64,000 nucleotides of DNA, from the NCBI RefSeq assembly GCF_039852015.1, contig NZ_CP156626.1, forward strand, positions 1,708,249 to 1,772,248. Direction: 5' to 3'. The stretch's first letter is position 1. Each line of letters begins with the position of its first letter. The notes beneath the pieces are model-generated. The model was given only the letters and a program-made list of their open reading frames with translations, was not told the DNA's origin and did not search any database. Of the stretch, positions 21,429-31,504 are shown in pieces. The stretch comes from Robbsia sp. KACC 23696. GTDB lineage: Bacteria; Pseudomonadota; Gammaproteobacteria; Burkholderiales; Burkholderiaceae. Both the position numbers and the translations under genes were made by a program.

Positions 21429-21866
21429 TCAATCGAGCGACACCTGACCGCGATGGGCTTTCGTCTTTGCCCGATGGGTTTTTTCCTCCAGCCGCCGCCG
21501 GACGCTGCCGCGCGTCGGCCGGGTGGGGCGGCGCACCGTCGGCGCGAACCACACCGAGGCGATCAGCGCATGCAGCCGATCCAGCGCATCGATGCGATTC
21601 GCTTCCTGGTGCCGTTGGGTCTGGGCCTTGATCAGCAACAAGCCGTCGCGTGTGATCCGACGATCCGACAAATCGAGAAGCCGCGCCTTGACCCCCTCGG
21701 GCAAGGACGAGCCCGGGATGTCGAAATGCAGGACGACGGCGCTGGACACCTTATTGACGTTCTGTCCGCCCGCGCCTTGTGCGCGGATCGCGGTGAAATG
21801 GTAATCGTCGGGTGCCAGGACGATGCGCGTTGGCGCATCGGTACGGCCGGGAGGGGAAGGCGGCAT
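21429..21866 (-). CDS. arfB: Alternative ribosome-rescue factor / peptidyl-tRNA hydrolase ArfB
   Basis: A 145-residue single-domain release factor. The catalytic GGQ is at residues 33-35 (RAQGAGGQNVNKVSSAV), and the basic C-terminal tail (RRRLEEKTHRAKTKAHRGQ) is the part that enters the empty mRNA channel of a stalled ribosome. The length fits ArfB/YaeJ (about 140). It frees nascent chains from ribosomes stalled on mRNAs without a stop codon. It starts just downstream of the terminator of the lipoprotein gene, so it probably has its own promoter or depends on readthrough. Confidence 0.93.
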   Translation of the reverse strand: MPPSPPGRTDAPTRIVLAPDDYHFTAIRAQGAGGQNVNKVSSAVVLHFDIPGSSLPEGVKARLLDLSDRRITRDGLLLIKAQTQRHQEANRIDALDRLHALIASVWFAPTVRRPTRPTRGSVRRRLEEKTHRAKTKAHRGQVSLD

Positions 21867-21884
21867 CGGATAAAAAAGCGGTAC

Positions 21885-21915
21885 TAAAAGAAACAGGAGC
21901 AGCGGTGCTGCTCCT
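21885..21915 (-). terminator. Rho-independent terminator after the glycine-zipper lipoprotein gene
   Basis: On the minus strand, AGGAGCAGC (21907-21915 side) pairs perfectly with GCTGCTCCT (21895-21903 side) around a three-base loop, followed by GTTTCTTTTAG. It lies about 40 bases after the lipoprotein stop. Confidence 0.8.
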
Positions 21916-21952
21916 GACGAGACTGCCTGTCGGCTATATCGCGCGACGCGCC

Positions 21953-22255
21953 TTACTTGCCCATCTGATTGCCGATGATACCACCGGCCGCGGCGCCGCC
22001 GGCGGTGCCCAGGACGCCGCCGCCCAAGGCGGCGCCCGCTGCACCGCCGAGCCCGGCGCCGACCGCCGTGTCGCGTTGGCGCGGCGTCATGCCGCCGCAG
22101 GCGCTGAGACTGCCTAGGAGCGCGAGCGTCGCCAGTCCCGCGCCGATGCGACGCACGGCACGGGCATGCTGGCTAGCCCGCGCGGCGCGCGCATCGGCCG
22201 GTGCCATCGTATTCGCCATGGCCGAGCGGCCGTCTTTTTCCAGATTTGCTCTCAT
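21953..22255 (-). CDS. Small glycine-zipper lipoprotein (OsmB/YMGG-like)
   Basis: A 100-residue protein. It has a hydrophobic signal with lipobox LLGSLSACGG, then a glycine zipper GAGLGGAAGAALGGGVLGTAGG ending GGIIGNQMGK. This is the OsmB-like organisation of a small outer-membrane lipoprotein. The ATG at 22255 has AGGAG seven bases upstream, so the long N-terminus before the signal (about 35 residues, Ala/Arg-rich) may be real. A second ATG at 22219 would give a more usual signal peptide. Its function is not known beyond envelope stress association for the family. Confidence 0.8.
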   Translation of the reverse strand: MRANLEKDGRSAMANTMAPADARAARASQHARAVRRIGAGLATLALLGSLSACGGMTPRQRDTAVGAGLGGAAGAALGGGVLGTAGGAAAGGIIGNQMGK

Positions 22256-22467
22256 GTTCCACTCCTGTCTTCCATCCGACGATTATTGTTTGGCGTTATG
22301 TCGAAGGCGTCTGAACGCGCGGCGGACTGCCGGCTGGTAGCGCATACAGGGCGGTGCAGGCAGCGGTCGTGCGGCGCGGAGACGCCAAACGCGTGAGCGG
22401 TCGTCGACGTCCCGCCCCTCACGCAGACAGGGTGTAGCAATAAACGATCCCGGTGCGCGGCAGGTAA

Positions 22468-24782
<2,315 letters not shown>

Positions 24783-24869
24783 GCGCTTCCTTCGCTGGCA
24801 TTATCCAGATCAGGTTCGAAGGGTATTTCTCACCGTCGGCCAGTCAGACTGGCCGCAGGACCCCTGCGC
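24783..24869 (-). ncRNA. TPP riboswitch (thi-box) controlling thiC
   Basis: Read on the minus strand the segment contains the conserved thi-box landmarks: CAGGGGTCC, the variable P3 hairpin GGCCAGTCTGACTGGCC, GTGAGAAATACCC, GAACCTGATCTGGATAATGC and CAGCGAAGGAAG. P1 closes with GCGC at each end. It binds thiamine pyrophosphate and reduces thiC expression. Confidence 0.95.
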
Positions 24870-24881
24870 GTTGATAGGCAG

Positions 24882-24910
24882 ACAATACACAAAGCGCCGC
24901 GGGACGGCAA
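24882..24910 (-). promoter_or_regulatory. Sigma-70 promoter of thiC
   Basis: On the minus strand, TTGCCG (24905-24910) and TATTGT (24882-24887) are exactly 17 bases apart. Transcription would begin at about 24875, so the riboswitch forms the very 5' end of the mRNA. Confidence 0.7.
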
Positions 24911-24924
24911 GCAACGCTGTTACA

Positions 24925-24994
24925 AAACAATCGGCAAACCGTTATTGTTTGGTTGACGATGGTGCTAGGGATTACCCTATAATAGGGTTAACCC
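24925..24994 (+). promoter_or_regulatory. DUF3563 gene promoter with stacked inverted repeats
   Basis: TTGACG (24953-24958) and a perfect TATAAT (24978-24983) are separated by 19 bases. The -10 sits inside ACCCTA-TAA-TAGGGT (24974-24988), which overlaps a second palindrome GGGTTAACCC (24985-24994). A third inverted repeat, AAACAAT/ATTGTTT, spans 24925-24950 just upstream of the -35. This layout suggests an operator, but I cannot name the regulator. Confidence 0.6.
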
Positions 24995-25025
24995 GTGAGG
25001 TCACGCCTCTCCCTAGGAGCCTGCC

Positions 25026-25208
25026 ATGAAGCTGCTGGATTCGTTTGTCGCCCTCGTATTTCGGCGTGCTGCTGCACGACGCGAAGCGCGTGATGCGGCG
25101 TATCTGGCCGAGGCTGCCGATTTGACCGAATTGGCCGCCCGCATGCAGGAATTGGAGCGCCGCACGGCAATTCGGAGAAACGCGCGGAAGCAAGCGATCG
25201 CAGCCTGA
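25026..25208 (+). CDS. DUF3563 family small protein
   Basis: A 60-residue protein preceded by AGGAG at a good distance. The sequence, with FVALVFRR, then RDAAYLAEAADLTELAARMQ and ELERR, matches the DUF3563 pattern common in Burkholderia relatives: a short amphipathic start followed by an AYLAxAxDLxxLExRMxxLE helix. No function is known. It has its own strong promoter with palindromes and its own terminator, so it is a single-gene unit. Confidence 0.85.
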   Translation: MKLLDSFVALVFRRAAARREARDAAYLAEAADLTELAARMQELERRTAIRRNARKQAIAA

Positions 25209-25272
25209 TTGTTTCCCGCGTCTCCGCGGCAGGGCGGGTATTCGGGGCGGCCGATCGGCCTGCACGAAAAAG

Positions 25273-25309
25273 AAAAAAAGCACGCTCTATCACGAAGCGT
25301 GCTTTTTTT
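25273..25309 (+). terminator. Bidirectional terminator between DUF3563 and entericidin genes
   Basis: AGCACGCT (25279-25286) pairs with AGCGTGCT (25296-25303), with a run of A before and seven T after. It can stop transcription from both sides, as expected between convergent genes. Confidence 0.85.
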
Positions 25310-25431
25310 CGCGGTCGCGCGAGTCTATCCGGCGTTAAGTAAGTCTTGGCGATTCCTCTGTCTCACGCACTGCGCTAGGCCGAAAGCGCCTGCCGACGGC
25401 GTTATGGCGCTAGTACACGCCACGTTGCTGA

Positions 25432-25572
25432 TTACTTGTGCTTTTCAGCCGAGTTCGACAGCGCGTTACCGCCCGCCGAAATATCCTGACCGGCGCCGGA
25501 CACCGTATTGCAACCGGCCAAAACCGACAAAGCCGTGGCGGAGAGCAGCAAAAGGGCGACGATACGCTTCAT
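25432..25572 (-). CDS. Entericidin A/B family lipoprotein
   Basis: A 46-residue lipoprotein. The protein starts MKRIVALLLLSATALS, with lipobox VLAGCN, then NTVSGAGQDISAGGNALSN and a Lys/His end. This is the usual entericidin pattern (signal, GCNT, GxGxDI). GAGGAA precedes the ATG at 25572. Entericidins are small envelope lipoproteins; the enterobacterial EcnA/EcnB pair is an antidote/toxin linked to stationary phase, but in betaproteobacteria single copies of unknown role are common. Confidence 0.88.
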   Translation of the reverse strand: MKRIVALLLLSATALSVLAGCNTVSGAGQDISAGGNALSNSAEKHK

Positions 25573-26005
25573 GGTGTGTTCCTCATCCTGTTATTGTTGA
25601 CGAATCAAAGTTTATTGAGCGTCGACGCCATCCACCTCACCTTTCATCATTTCGATCGGAATCGCGCCTGAATGGCGGCTGGACCGTCGAGCCGATGCGC
25701 CTGATCGATGGCCGCGTCGTCGTTCACTCGCCTGTGCAAGCAAAATTCATGCGCAGGGAGAAACCTGGGGCCATGCTATCCCGTCCGCGGCGGGGAGGCT
25801 GTCAGCCGACACCGATATCCGTGTAAGACCATTCTGACGCGCCATCCGTCGTGCCAGCGCGGGCGGACCGGCGATATCCCTTCCGCCGTGTCGGTGTATT
25901 CCCACATGAAAACCGGCCATACGCCGATTACCGGTAGGGGTATGAGTCCGTACCATGGGGTCCATTGTTTCGGCAATAGACCAAAAAACGAGAAGGGGGT
26001 ACACC
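25573..26005. other. Intergenic region between entericidin and DUF1328 genes
   Basis: About 430 bases between divergent genes. The open frames here are antisense to, or overlap, the better supported small genes and have no family resemblance. The region should contain both promoters, but I cannot pick a convincing -35/-10 pair. Confidence 0.4.
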
Positions 26006-26182
26006 ATGTTGAAATGGGCACTGATTTTCGCCGTCATCGCGTTGATAGCGGGCGTATTCGGCTTCACGGGCATTGCGGCGGGCGCAGCCAGCATCGCGAA
26101 ATTCCTGTTCATTCTGTTCCTGGTGCTGTTCGTCATCTTCCTGCTGCTCGGATTCACGGTGGCTAAAAAGATTGTCGATTAG
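26006..26182 (+). CDS. DUF1328 family small membrane protein
   Basis: A 58-residue, almost wholly hydrophobic protein ([20 protein letters not shown], then [17 protein letters not shown]) with two transmembrane helices, ending TVAKKIVD. This is the DUF1328/UPF0391 (YtjA-like) pattern. I start at the ATG at 26006 because GAAGGGGG lies just upstream. Family members are often stress-induced, but no function is established. Confidence 0.9.
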   Translation: MLKWALIFAVIALIAGVFGFTGIAAGAASIAKFLFILFLVLFVIFLLLGFTVAKKIVD

Positions 26183-26317
26183 CGGTCTCTCGATGATCCA
26201 CGGACGAGCGGGCGCGACTCTTGCTCGAGCGTACGTGGATCGCGCCGATTGTTCACCGCATGGGCACGACGGACACAGACCTACCGACAGAATTTCCGAC
26301 AGAATTGAGGAGCAGTC

Positions 26318-26920
26318 ATGGCTAATGCATTGAAGCAAGTCAAGCAGGCAACCCCGACCCCGGCCGGCAAGGACGATTTTTCGATCGACCTCGACACCAT
26401 TCGTCGCCGCGCGCGCCAGCACATCAAGGACGGTGCGGTAACCGAGTCCTATGCGGCCAACCGTGAAACGGTGTTGAAGCTGTTGAATGAATCGCTGGCA
26501 ACGGAAATCGTCTGCACATTGCGTTACAAGCGCCACTATTTCATGGCGAAGGGCATCCACGCAGAGCCGGTGGCAGCGGAATTCCTGGAACACGCAAACG
26601 AAGAGCAGGAACACGCGGATATGCTCGCCGAGCGCATTGTTCAACTGGGCGGCGAACCGAACTTCTCGCCGGAAGGGCTCCTGACGCGCTCGCACTCGGA
26701 ATATGTCGAAGGGGATTCCCTGAACGATATGATCCGGGAAAACCTCGTGGCCGAGCGCATCGCGATCGACACCTATCGCGAAATCATCGCCTACCTGGGC
26801 GATAAGGATCCGACGACGCGCCGAGTCTTTGAGACGATTCTGGCGGTGGAAGAGGAACATGCGGATGATATGGCCGACTTCCTCGACCCGGACGACGGTG
26901 CGAAGGAAAACCATCGTTGA
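26318..26920 (+). CDS. Ferritin-like di-iron protein (bacterioferritin-like)
   Basis: A 200-residue four-helix protein. Candidate di-iron ligands are Glu63 (ATEIVCTLRYKRHYF), Glu96 with His99 (EEQEHAD), Glu146 (VAERIAIDTYRE) and Glu178 with His181 (EEEHADD). This fits the Dps/bacterioferritin-like group often annotated as bacterioferritin in Burkholderia; a haem-binding Met is not obvious. It probably oxidises and stores iron or protects DNA. GAGGAG precedes the ATG. An 11-base direct repeat (CCGACAGAATT, at about 26284 and 26296) lies in its leader. A terminator follows at 26974. Confidence 0.88.
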   Translation: MANALKQVKQATPTPAGKDDFSIDLDTIRRRARQHIKDGAVTESYAANRETVLKLLNESLATEIVCTLRYKRHYFMAKGIHAEPVAAEFLEHANEEQEHADMLAERIVQLGGEPNFSPEGLLTRSHSEYVEGDSLNDMIRENLVAERIAIDTYREIIAYLGDKDPTTRRVFETILAVEEEHADDMADFLDPDDGAKENHR

Positions 26921-26973
26921 TCGAGCAGGGACGGTCGATTGCACGTGAAACGATGTGATCGATGCCCCGGATC

Positions 26974-27006
26974 AGCCGGCGCGGCGCTTGCCGCGGCCGG
27001 CTTTTG
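26974..27006 (+). terminator. Terminator after the ferritin-like gene
   Basis: AGCCGGC-GCGGC, loop GCTT, GCCGC-G-GCCGGCT, then TTTGCGTTT. The stem is 12 bp with one bulged G. It separates this gene from the response regulator. Confidence 0.7.
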
Positions 27007-27081
27007 CGTTTGCGTATGTCCCGGCAGATCGGGCTGCGACGCGTTAGAATGGGTCTCCCTCCCTTGGAATGGCCCCCTCGA

Positions 27082-27714
27082 ATGATTGAGATCCTGATCG
27101 CTGATGATCACGCGATCGTACGCAACGGTCTCGCACAAATCGTTTCCAACGAACCGGACATGCGGGTCAAGGCGGAAACGGCGAGTGGCGACGACACGAT
27201 AGCGCGGGTGCGTGAGACCACGTTTGACGTCGTCCTGCTGGATATTGCGATGCCGGATAAGAACGGTATCGATACGTTACGCATCATCAAGCAAATTCGC
27301 CCGGACATGCCGGTTCTGATGCTATCGGGTTATCCGGAAAAGCAATACGCGATCAGTCTGCTGCGCGCCGGTGCCAATGGGTATGTCGCGAAAGACGTTC
27401 CGCCATCGGAAATCCTGCGCGCTATCCGGACCGTCGCAAGAGGCCACCGATACTTGTCGGAGTCGATTGCAGACGCTTTGGCGCGCAAGCTCGAACAGCC
27501 GAATGACGCGTTGCCGCACGAGACCTTGTCCGAGCGGGAATTTCAGATTTTTTGTAAATTGTCCCAGGGGCGTCTGCCCACCGAAATCGCCGACGAACTG
27601 CATCTCTCCGTAAAAACGGTCAGTACCTACCGTTCACGTGTGCTCGAAAAGATGGGCATGTCGACGAACGCGGATCTGACTTACTACGCCATCAAGAATC
27701 ATCTGATCGATTGA
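27082..27714 (+). CDS. NarL/LuxR-family two-component response regulator (orphan)
   Basis: A 210-residue regulator. The receiver domain has Asp8-Asp9 (LIADDH), the phosphorylation site Asp54 (VVLLDIAMP), the Ser/Thr switch near LMLSG and Lys about 104 (YVAKDV). The C-terminal LuxR-type helix-turn-helix (LSEREFQIFCKLSQG, EIADELHLSVKTVSTYRSRVL) binds DNA. The frame is open further upstream, but MIEILIADDH is the normal start. No histidine kinase is adjacent, so its partner lies elsewhere. It is convergent with the MFS gene. Confidence 0.93.
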   Translation: MIEILIADDHAIVRNGLAQIVSNEPDMRVKAETASGDDTIARVRETTFDVVLLDIAMPDKNGIDTLRIIKQIRPDMPVLMLSGYPEKQYAISLLRAGANGYVAKDVPPSEILRAIRTVARGHRYLSESIADALARKLEQPNDALPHETLSEREFQIFCKLSQGRLPTEIADELHLSVKTVSTYRSRVLEKMGMSTNADLTYYAIKNHLID

Positions 27715-27758
27715 GCCGCATTTCCCATCGACGGTAGAGGGAAAGCGGTGTGACGTGC

Positions 27759-29249
27759 CTAGCGCTGCGCCAAACCCGCGCGCAGGCGGGTCACGCTGAT
27801 CGCGGTCGCGAGCACGCCCGCACCCGCTGCGATCAATAAAGAAAGCCTTATCGCCTCCGCGTCTGCCGTCGCCGCGCTCGATGCCATGTCCTGCGCGCGG
27901 GCACTTGGCGGGGTTGCGTCGCTTGCATCGCTGTTGGCAAGGGGCACGGTGCTGAGCGCGAGCACGATGGCGACCACTGCCGCGCCGAAGCATTGGCCGA
28001 AGGTTCGCATGATTGCCAGCACACCGGACGCATTGCCACTGAGGGCGCGCGATACGTTGCCGAGCATCTCGCGATTGTTCGGACTTTGAAAAAAGCCGAA
28101 TCCGATGCCGCAGACGAGTCCACGCCACCCGATATCCCAAGGTGACGCGTGCATCGGCAGCATGGCCAACAGGCCCAACCCAATTGTAAATACGAGCAAG
28201 CCGGCCGTCGACAGAACGGCGGGCGGATAGCGGTCGGCCAATCGCCCCGCGTGCGGCGCCGCCAGGACGATCCCGATTGGCCAGGGCGTGAAGAGCAGCG
28301 CGGACACGAACGCGCTATAGCCGTAGGCGTTCTGAAACAGGAAGGGCAGCGCGATAAAGGTGATGCCCTGTCCGACGAACGAGGCTAGCGAGGTCAAGGC
28401 AGCGAGGGAAAAGCGGCTTGACCCGAACAGCGCCAGCGGCAGCAAGGGCTCAGCGGCGCGGCGTTGTCGGAAGATGAAGAGGACGCCGCTGACGATGGCC
28501 AATGCGCCATAGCCCGTGGCCTCCGCGATCGCGCGCGAATGCGTCGCCGGAGCGCCTAGACGCGAGCACGCATCGGTGGCCATGATCAACGCGCCCATCG
28601 CCGCGGCCGACAGAACGGCACCCGGAATATCGAACGGCGCGTCGGTTGGCGTGCGGTTGTCGGGAACGGCCTTCAGCGACAGCACGATCGCAATCGCGCC
28701 GAGCGGGACATTGATGGCGAACAACCATTCCCACCCCAGGACGGTCAGCAAGGTGCCGCCGAGTGTCGGGCCGATGGCGGTGCTTGCCGCCACGAGCAAG
28801 GCGTTGAGACCGAGGATGCGGCCGAGCAGACGTGTCGGAAAGACGGTGCGATAGATGGCCGGGCCGATGCTCAGCGCGGCGGCGCCCCCGATGCCTTGCA
28901 GCAGGCGCATCACCGTCAGCATGTCGAGCGACGTCGACAGAGCGCATCCCAGCGACGCGAGGGTAAAGACAATCAGGCCGCCGGCGAACAGCGCCCGGAA
29001 TCCCACGCGATAGGCCAGGGCGGCAAACGTGACCAAGGTCATGGCGGCGCTGAGCAGATAACCGTTCGCGACCCATACGGTCGCGGCGGGACTGACATTC
29101 AGCGCTTTGCCGATGGAGGGAAGCGCGACATTGACGATCGAGCCGTCGAGCACCGCCATTGCGGTCGCGGTCATCACCGCGATCATTGCCAGCCGGCGTT
29201 CAGGCCCCGGCAACCCTTCGTCGGACGGCTCGTCCGAAAACAACCCCAT
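27759..29249 (-). CDS. MFS drug-efflux transporter, DHA2 (14-helix) type
   Basis: A 496-residue permease. It starts with MGLFSDEPSDEGLPGPERRLAM and the first helix TATAMAVLDGSIVNVALPSIG (DHA2 motif D1). Later segments include ANGYLLSAAMTLVTFA, the antiporter-type motif C region (LLVAASTAIGPTLGGTLL) and about fourteen hydrophobic helices. GGAG precedes the ATG at 29249. The same frame stays open to 29744, but that part overlaps the tRNA gene and is not plausible. Substrate unknown; expected to export drugs or metabolites by proton exchange. Confidence 0.9.
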   Translation of the reverse strand: MGLFSDEPSDEGLPGPERRLAMIAVMTATAMAVLDGSIVNVALPSIGKALNVSPAATVWVANGYLLSAAMTLVTFAALAYRVGFRALFAGGLIVFTLASLGCALSTSLDMLTVMRLLQGIGGAAALSIGPAIYRTVFPTRLLGRILGLNALLVAASTAIGPTLGGTLLTVLGWEWLFAINVPLGAIAIVLSLKAVPDNRTPTDAPFDIPGAVLSAAAMGALIMATDACSRLGAPATHSRAIAEATGYGALAIVSGVLFIFRQRRAAEPLLPLALFGSSRFSLAALTSLASFVGQGITFIALPFLFQNAYGYSAFVSALLFTPWPIGIVLAAPHAGRLADRYPPAVLSTAGLLVFTIGLGLLAMLPMHASPWDIGWRGLVCGIGFGFFQSPNNREMLGNVSRALSGNASGVLAIMRTFGQCFGAAVVAIVLALSTVPLANSDASDATPPSARAQDMASSAATADAEAIRLSLLIAAGAGVLATAISVTRLRAGLAQR

Positions 29250-29425
29250 TCTGCTTTCTCCACGGCACTGCGTTCGCGCGACGCGCGGTCGAATGCGCGC
29301 ATTCGCGCATTGCTTGGAAGGCCGCCGCGTCGGTACCGCCGCATTGGACGCCTGTATTCTATGCCGTGTCAAGAATATGGCGACCGCGCCCCTCGGACAG
29401 GCGCGCGTCGGACGCGGTAATGCTG

Positions 29426-29454
29426 TTGGTATCGCGCCAAACCGATGGTAGAAT
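29426..29454 (+). promoter_or_regulatory. Promoter of tRNA-Leu
   Basis: TTGGTA (29426-29431) and TAGAAT (29449-29454) are 17 bases apart, with the tRNA 5' end 13 bases further on. Confidence 0.65.
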
Positions 29455-29467
29455 GCCGCTCTTGCCC

Positions 29468-29552
29468 GCCGGGGTGATGAAATTGGTATACATAGCGGAC
29501 TTAAAATCCGCCGCCGCAAGGCGTACGGGTTCAAGTCCCGTCCCCGGCACCA
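29468..29552 (+). tRNA. tRNA-Leu, anticodon UAA
   Basis: Acceptor GCCGGGG pairs with CCCCGGC before A-CCA (CCA encoded at 29550-29552). The anticodon stem-loop GCGGA-CTTAAAA-TCCGC gives anticodon TAA. A long variable arm, as in tRNA-Leu, is present, and the T arm is ACGGG-TTCAAGT-CCCGT. It is 85 bases long. Confidence 0.97.
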
Positions 29553-30049
29553 CTGAATAATCAAAAACTTAGCGATATTCTCCATCGCTATGCCAAAAGC
29601 CGGGTGTGGGTTTTTCCTACTCACACCGGTCTTCTTGTCGTCAGGCTTCGGTCGATTGCGTTTGTCGAACGCGCCGGAGCACGCCGCGCGTCGCGTTATC
29701 GCCCCAACAGCTTGATCTAGCAAAAATAACGCCCCACTAGGCACTTCTCACCTTACAAAACATCAAGAACAACTATTTTGTGCCGTTATCCTAGGGAAGC
29801 CCACGGATATTCGTCGCCGTCCTGGGTGTCGCATGGCTGGCAGGTCGGCCGCCTTCCCGCGTGATTGCGACGAAGCTTTTCTCTGCCGATTTGTCAACGA
29901 TGACCCAACACGCCAGCCGCCGTAAGCGCGCCATTGTCCTGTCCGTCGCTCGTCCCGTAGGGACCGTTGCGCGTCGGAATCACGCGCCATTCCCGCGCTC
30001 GCCTTCCCGCGACGCAGACGTAGCAACGCTGCTTCCGTTCACCCGAACC
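29553..30049. other. Region between tRNA-Leu and the Csu cluster
   Basis: About 500 bases with no credible gene. A weak hairpin with a T-rich loop (CCGGGTGTG/CACACCGG, about 29600-29632) follows the tRNA. An imperfect hairpin at 29726-29789 (ATAAC..GGCAC with GTGCC-GTTAT) is slightly AT-rich. No repeat of the tRNA 3' end was noticed, so integration here is not supported. Confidence 0.4.
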
Positions 30050-30496
30050 ATGTGGTTTCGTGCATCGGCGGCAGCCGTGTTGCTGACCGCATTGTTGCTG
30101 CCGATCGGCCATGCAAGGGCGGATGGCAGTCTCATCACAACGGCTGTCCAGGTTTCGTTAAAGATTCAGCAAAGCTGTCAGATCGATTCGGCCGATGCTT
30201 CGGGCGCCGCGGTTGCGGGCGCGGCGACCAGCGATGCGCAGGCGACGCTCGCCGGCGCATCACCGTCGTCGACCACGCCGTCGAGTGGGGCGACGGGCGC
30301 GACCGGGACGGCGACGTTGGCCAGTGCCGGAACCGGCGCAGGCGCGGACGTCGCGCCGAAGGTCAGTTGCCAGTTCGACGAACCGTATGGGGTACTCAGC
30401 AGTACGGCCTTCGATGCAACGACCCGGGCCCTCACTGGTGAGGCGGTGGCGGGGGAGGGAACGATCCAAGTCGCCAGCTGGACCGTTCTGTTCTAA
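30050..30496 (+). CDS. Small secreted protein, pilin-like, convergent with Csu operon
   Basis: A 148-residue protein from the ATG at 30050. It has a signal peptide (RASAAAVLLTALLLPIGHARA), then SLITTAVQVSLKIQQSCQID, an Ala/Ser/Thr/Gly-rich stretch of about 65 residues, KVSCQFDEPYGVL, and an ending GTIQVASWTVLF. Two cysteines and an aromatic last residue resemble the spore-coat-U (SCPU) pilin domains next door, where the first strand also leads into a Cys and the last strand ends in Phe. I suspect a diverged minor pilin, but this is inference. In-frame starts at 29861 (GTG) and 29900 (ATG) would place the signal inside the protein. No good ribosome binding site was found for any start. Confidence 0.55.
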   Translation: MWFRASAAAVLLTALLLPIGHARADGSLITTAVQVSLKIQQSCQIDSADASGAAVAGAATSDAQATLAGASPSSTTPSSGATGATGTATLASAGTGAGADVAPKVSCQFDEPYGVLSSTAFDATTRALTGEAVAGEGTIQVASWTVLF

Positions 30497-30526
30497 CGTG
30501 TCGGTTCGCGGCACGCATCGCCGCGA

Positions 30527-31504
30527 TTAGAAGGCGATGGTCGCCGTGATCGTGTCGGTATAGCTGCCGGGCGGCGGCGTGGTCTGTGTCGGCACCAGCC
30601 CATAGACCGGAACGGTCTGCGCCAAGCCGGTGCCGATCGCGGTGTAGGTCGCCGTGCCGTTGGTGCCGTCGCCCCAGACGATCGTTCGGGCGCTGTCCGA
30701 ATACAGCTGATAGGACACGGTGCGACCCGCCGGGGAAATCATCGTCCGCGCACCCACGTTCGCGCTCGTCCCACCGTTAAGTGAAATACGGTAAGCATCG
30801 TTATTGGTGCAGGTGACGCTCAAGGAACCGGCCGTGCTCAGCGGCGCGCTTAATCCCGTCGCTGCCGCAAACGCGACATTCGTCGTGGCGATCGTGCAAT
30901 TGTTGACGACGGGGGCGCTCACGGAAAATCCAAACGTCCCCGTGCTCGCCACCGTGTTGCAAGCCGGCGCCCCCAGCAAATAGAAGCCCGCACGCAAGGC
31001 GGTCTGTCCGGCGGCAATCGTCTGCGTATAGGACGTGGTCGCGTTATTCTGCGTCGGCACGGTCGGCTGATTGGCGGTGATCTGTCCGTAGTAGGTCACC
31101 GTCGCGCTGGCCGTCGTGCCGGTGACAGGCTTCGTCAATGTCACGCTCAAGGGCGTCGTATTCAATGTCGAGGCGCCCCAGGTGATCGTCCGCCCGGCGT
31201 CGGTGTACAAGCCATAGGCCAGTGTATTGCCGCTTGCGCTCAAGGCGCGCGGCGTCGGCGCAGTCAGATCGAGGCACACCAGCACATTCGGTGTCAGCGT
31301 GACGCTATTCCACGTGCAACTGACCAGTATCGAACCGCTGCCATCGACCGAGGCCCGGTTGATCGGACTTACATTGCCGAAAGAGAGACTCGTCGGTGTC
31401 GCCGTACAGGTTTCGGCATGGGCAACCTTCGGCAGCAACGCGCAGAGGAAGGTCAACAGCACGAGGCAGAGCAGGATCGAATGTAGTCGCCGCGTCGTGG
31501 TCAT
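30527..31504 (-). CDS. csuE: Csu-type pilus tip subunit, two spore coat U domains
   Basis: A 325-residue secreted protein. A signal peptide (ILLCLVLLTFLCALLPKVAHA) is followed by two SCPU domains: residues about 30-175 (ETCTATPTSLSFGNVSP to QTALRAGFYLLGAPAC) and about 185-325 (VVNNCTIATTNVAFAAATG to YTDTITATIAF). In Csu pili the two-domain protein is the tip adhesin CsuE, whose exposed hydrophobic loops bind surfaces. It starts in a four-base overlap with the usher stop (31501-31504) and is the last gene of the operon. Confidence 0.88.
   Translation of the reverse strand: MTTTRRLHSILLCLVLLTFLCALLPKVAHAETCTATPTSLSFGNVSPINRASVDGSGSILVSCTWNSVTLTPNVLVCLDLTAPTPRALSASGNTLAYGLYTDAGRTITWGASTLNTTPLSVTLTKPVTGTTASATVTYYGQITANQPTVPTQNNATTSYTQTIAAGQTALRAGFYLLGAPACNTVASTGTFGFSVSAPVVNNCTIATTNVAFAAATGLSAPLSTAGSLSVTCTNNDAYRISLNGGTSANVGARTMISPAGRTVSYQLYSDSARTIVWGDGTNGTATYTAIGTGLAQTVPVYGLVPTQTTPPPGSYTDTITATIAF

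Noticed and set aside
25747-26157. Minus-strand frame opposite the DUF1328 gene
   Set aside because: Antisense to a well-supported small membrane protein gene; the translated sequence has no resemblance to known families.
29250-29744. Upstream in-frame extension of the MFS gene (about 165 residues)
   Set aside because: It runs antisense through the tRNA-Leu gene and has no transporter-like sequence; a good ATG with ribosome binding site exists at 29249.
29468-29802. Possible attachment site at tRNA-Leu
   Set aside because: No second copy of the tRNA 3' end and no integrase gene were seen in the window.
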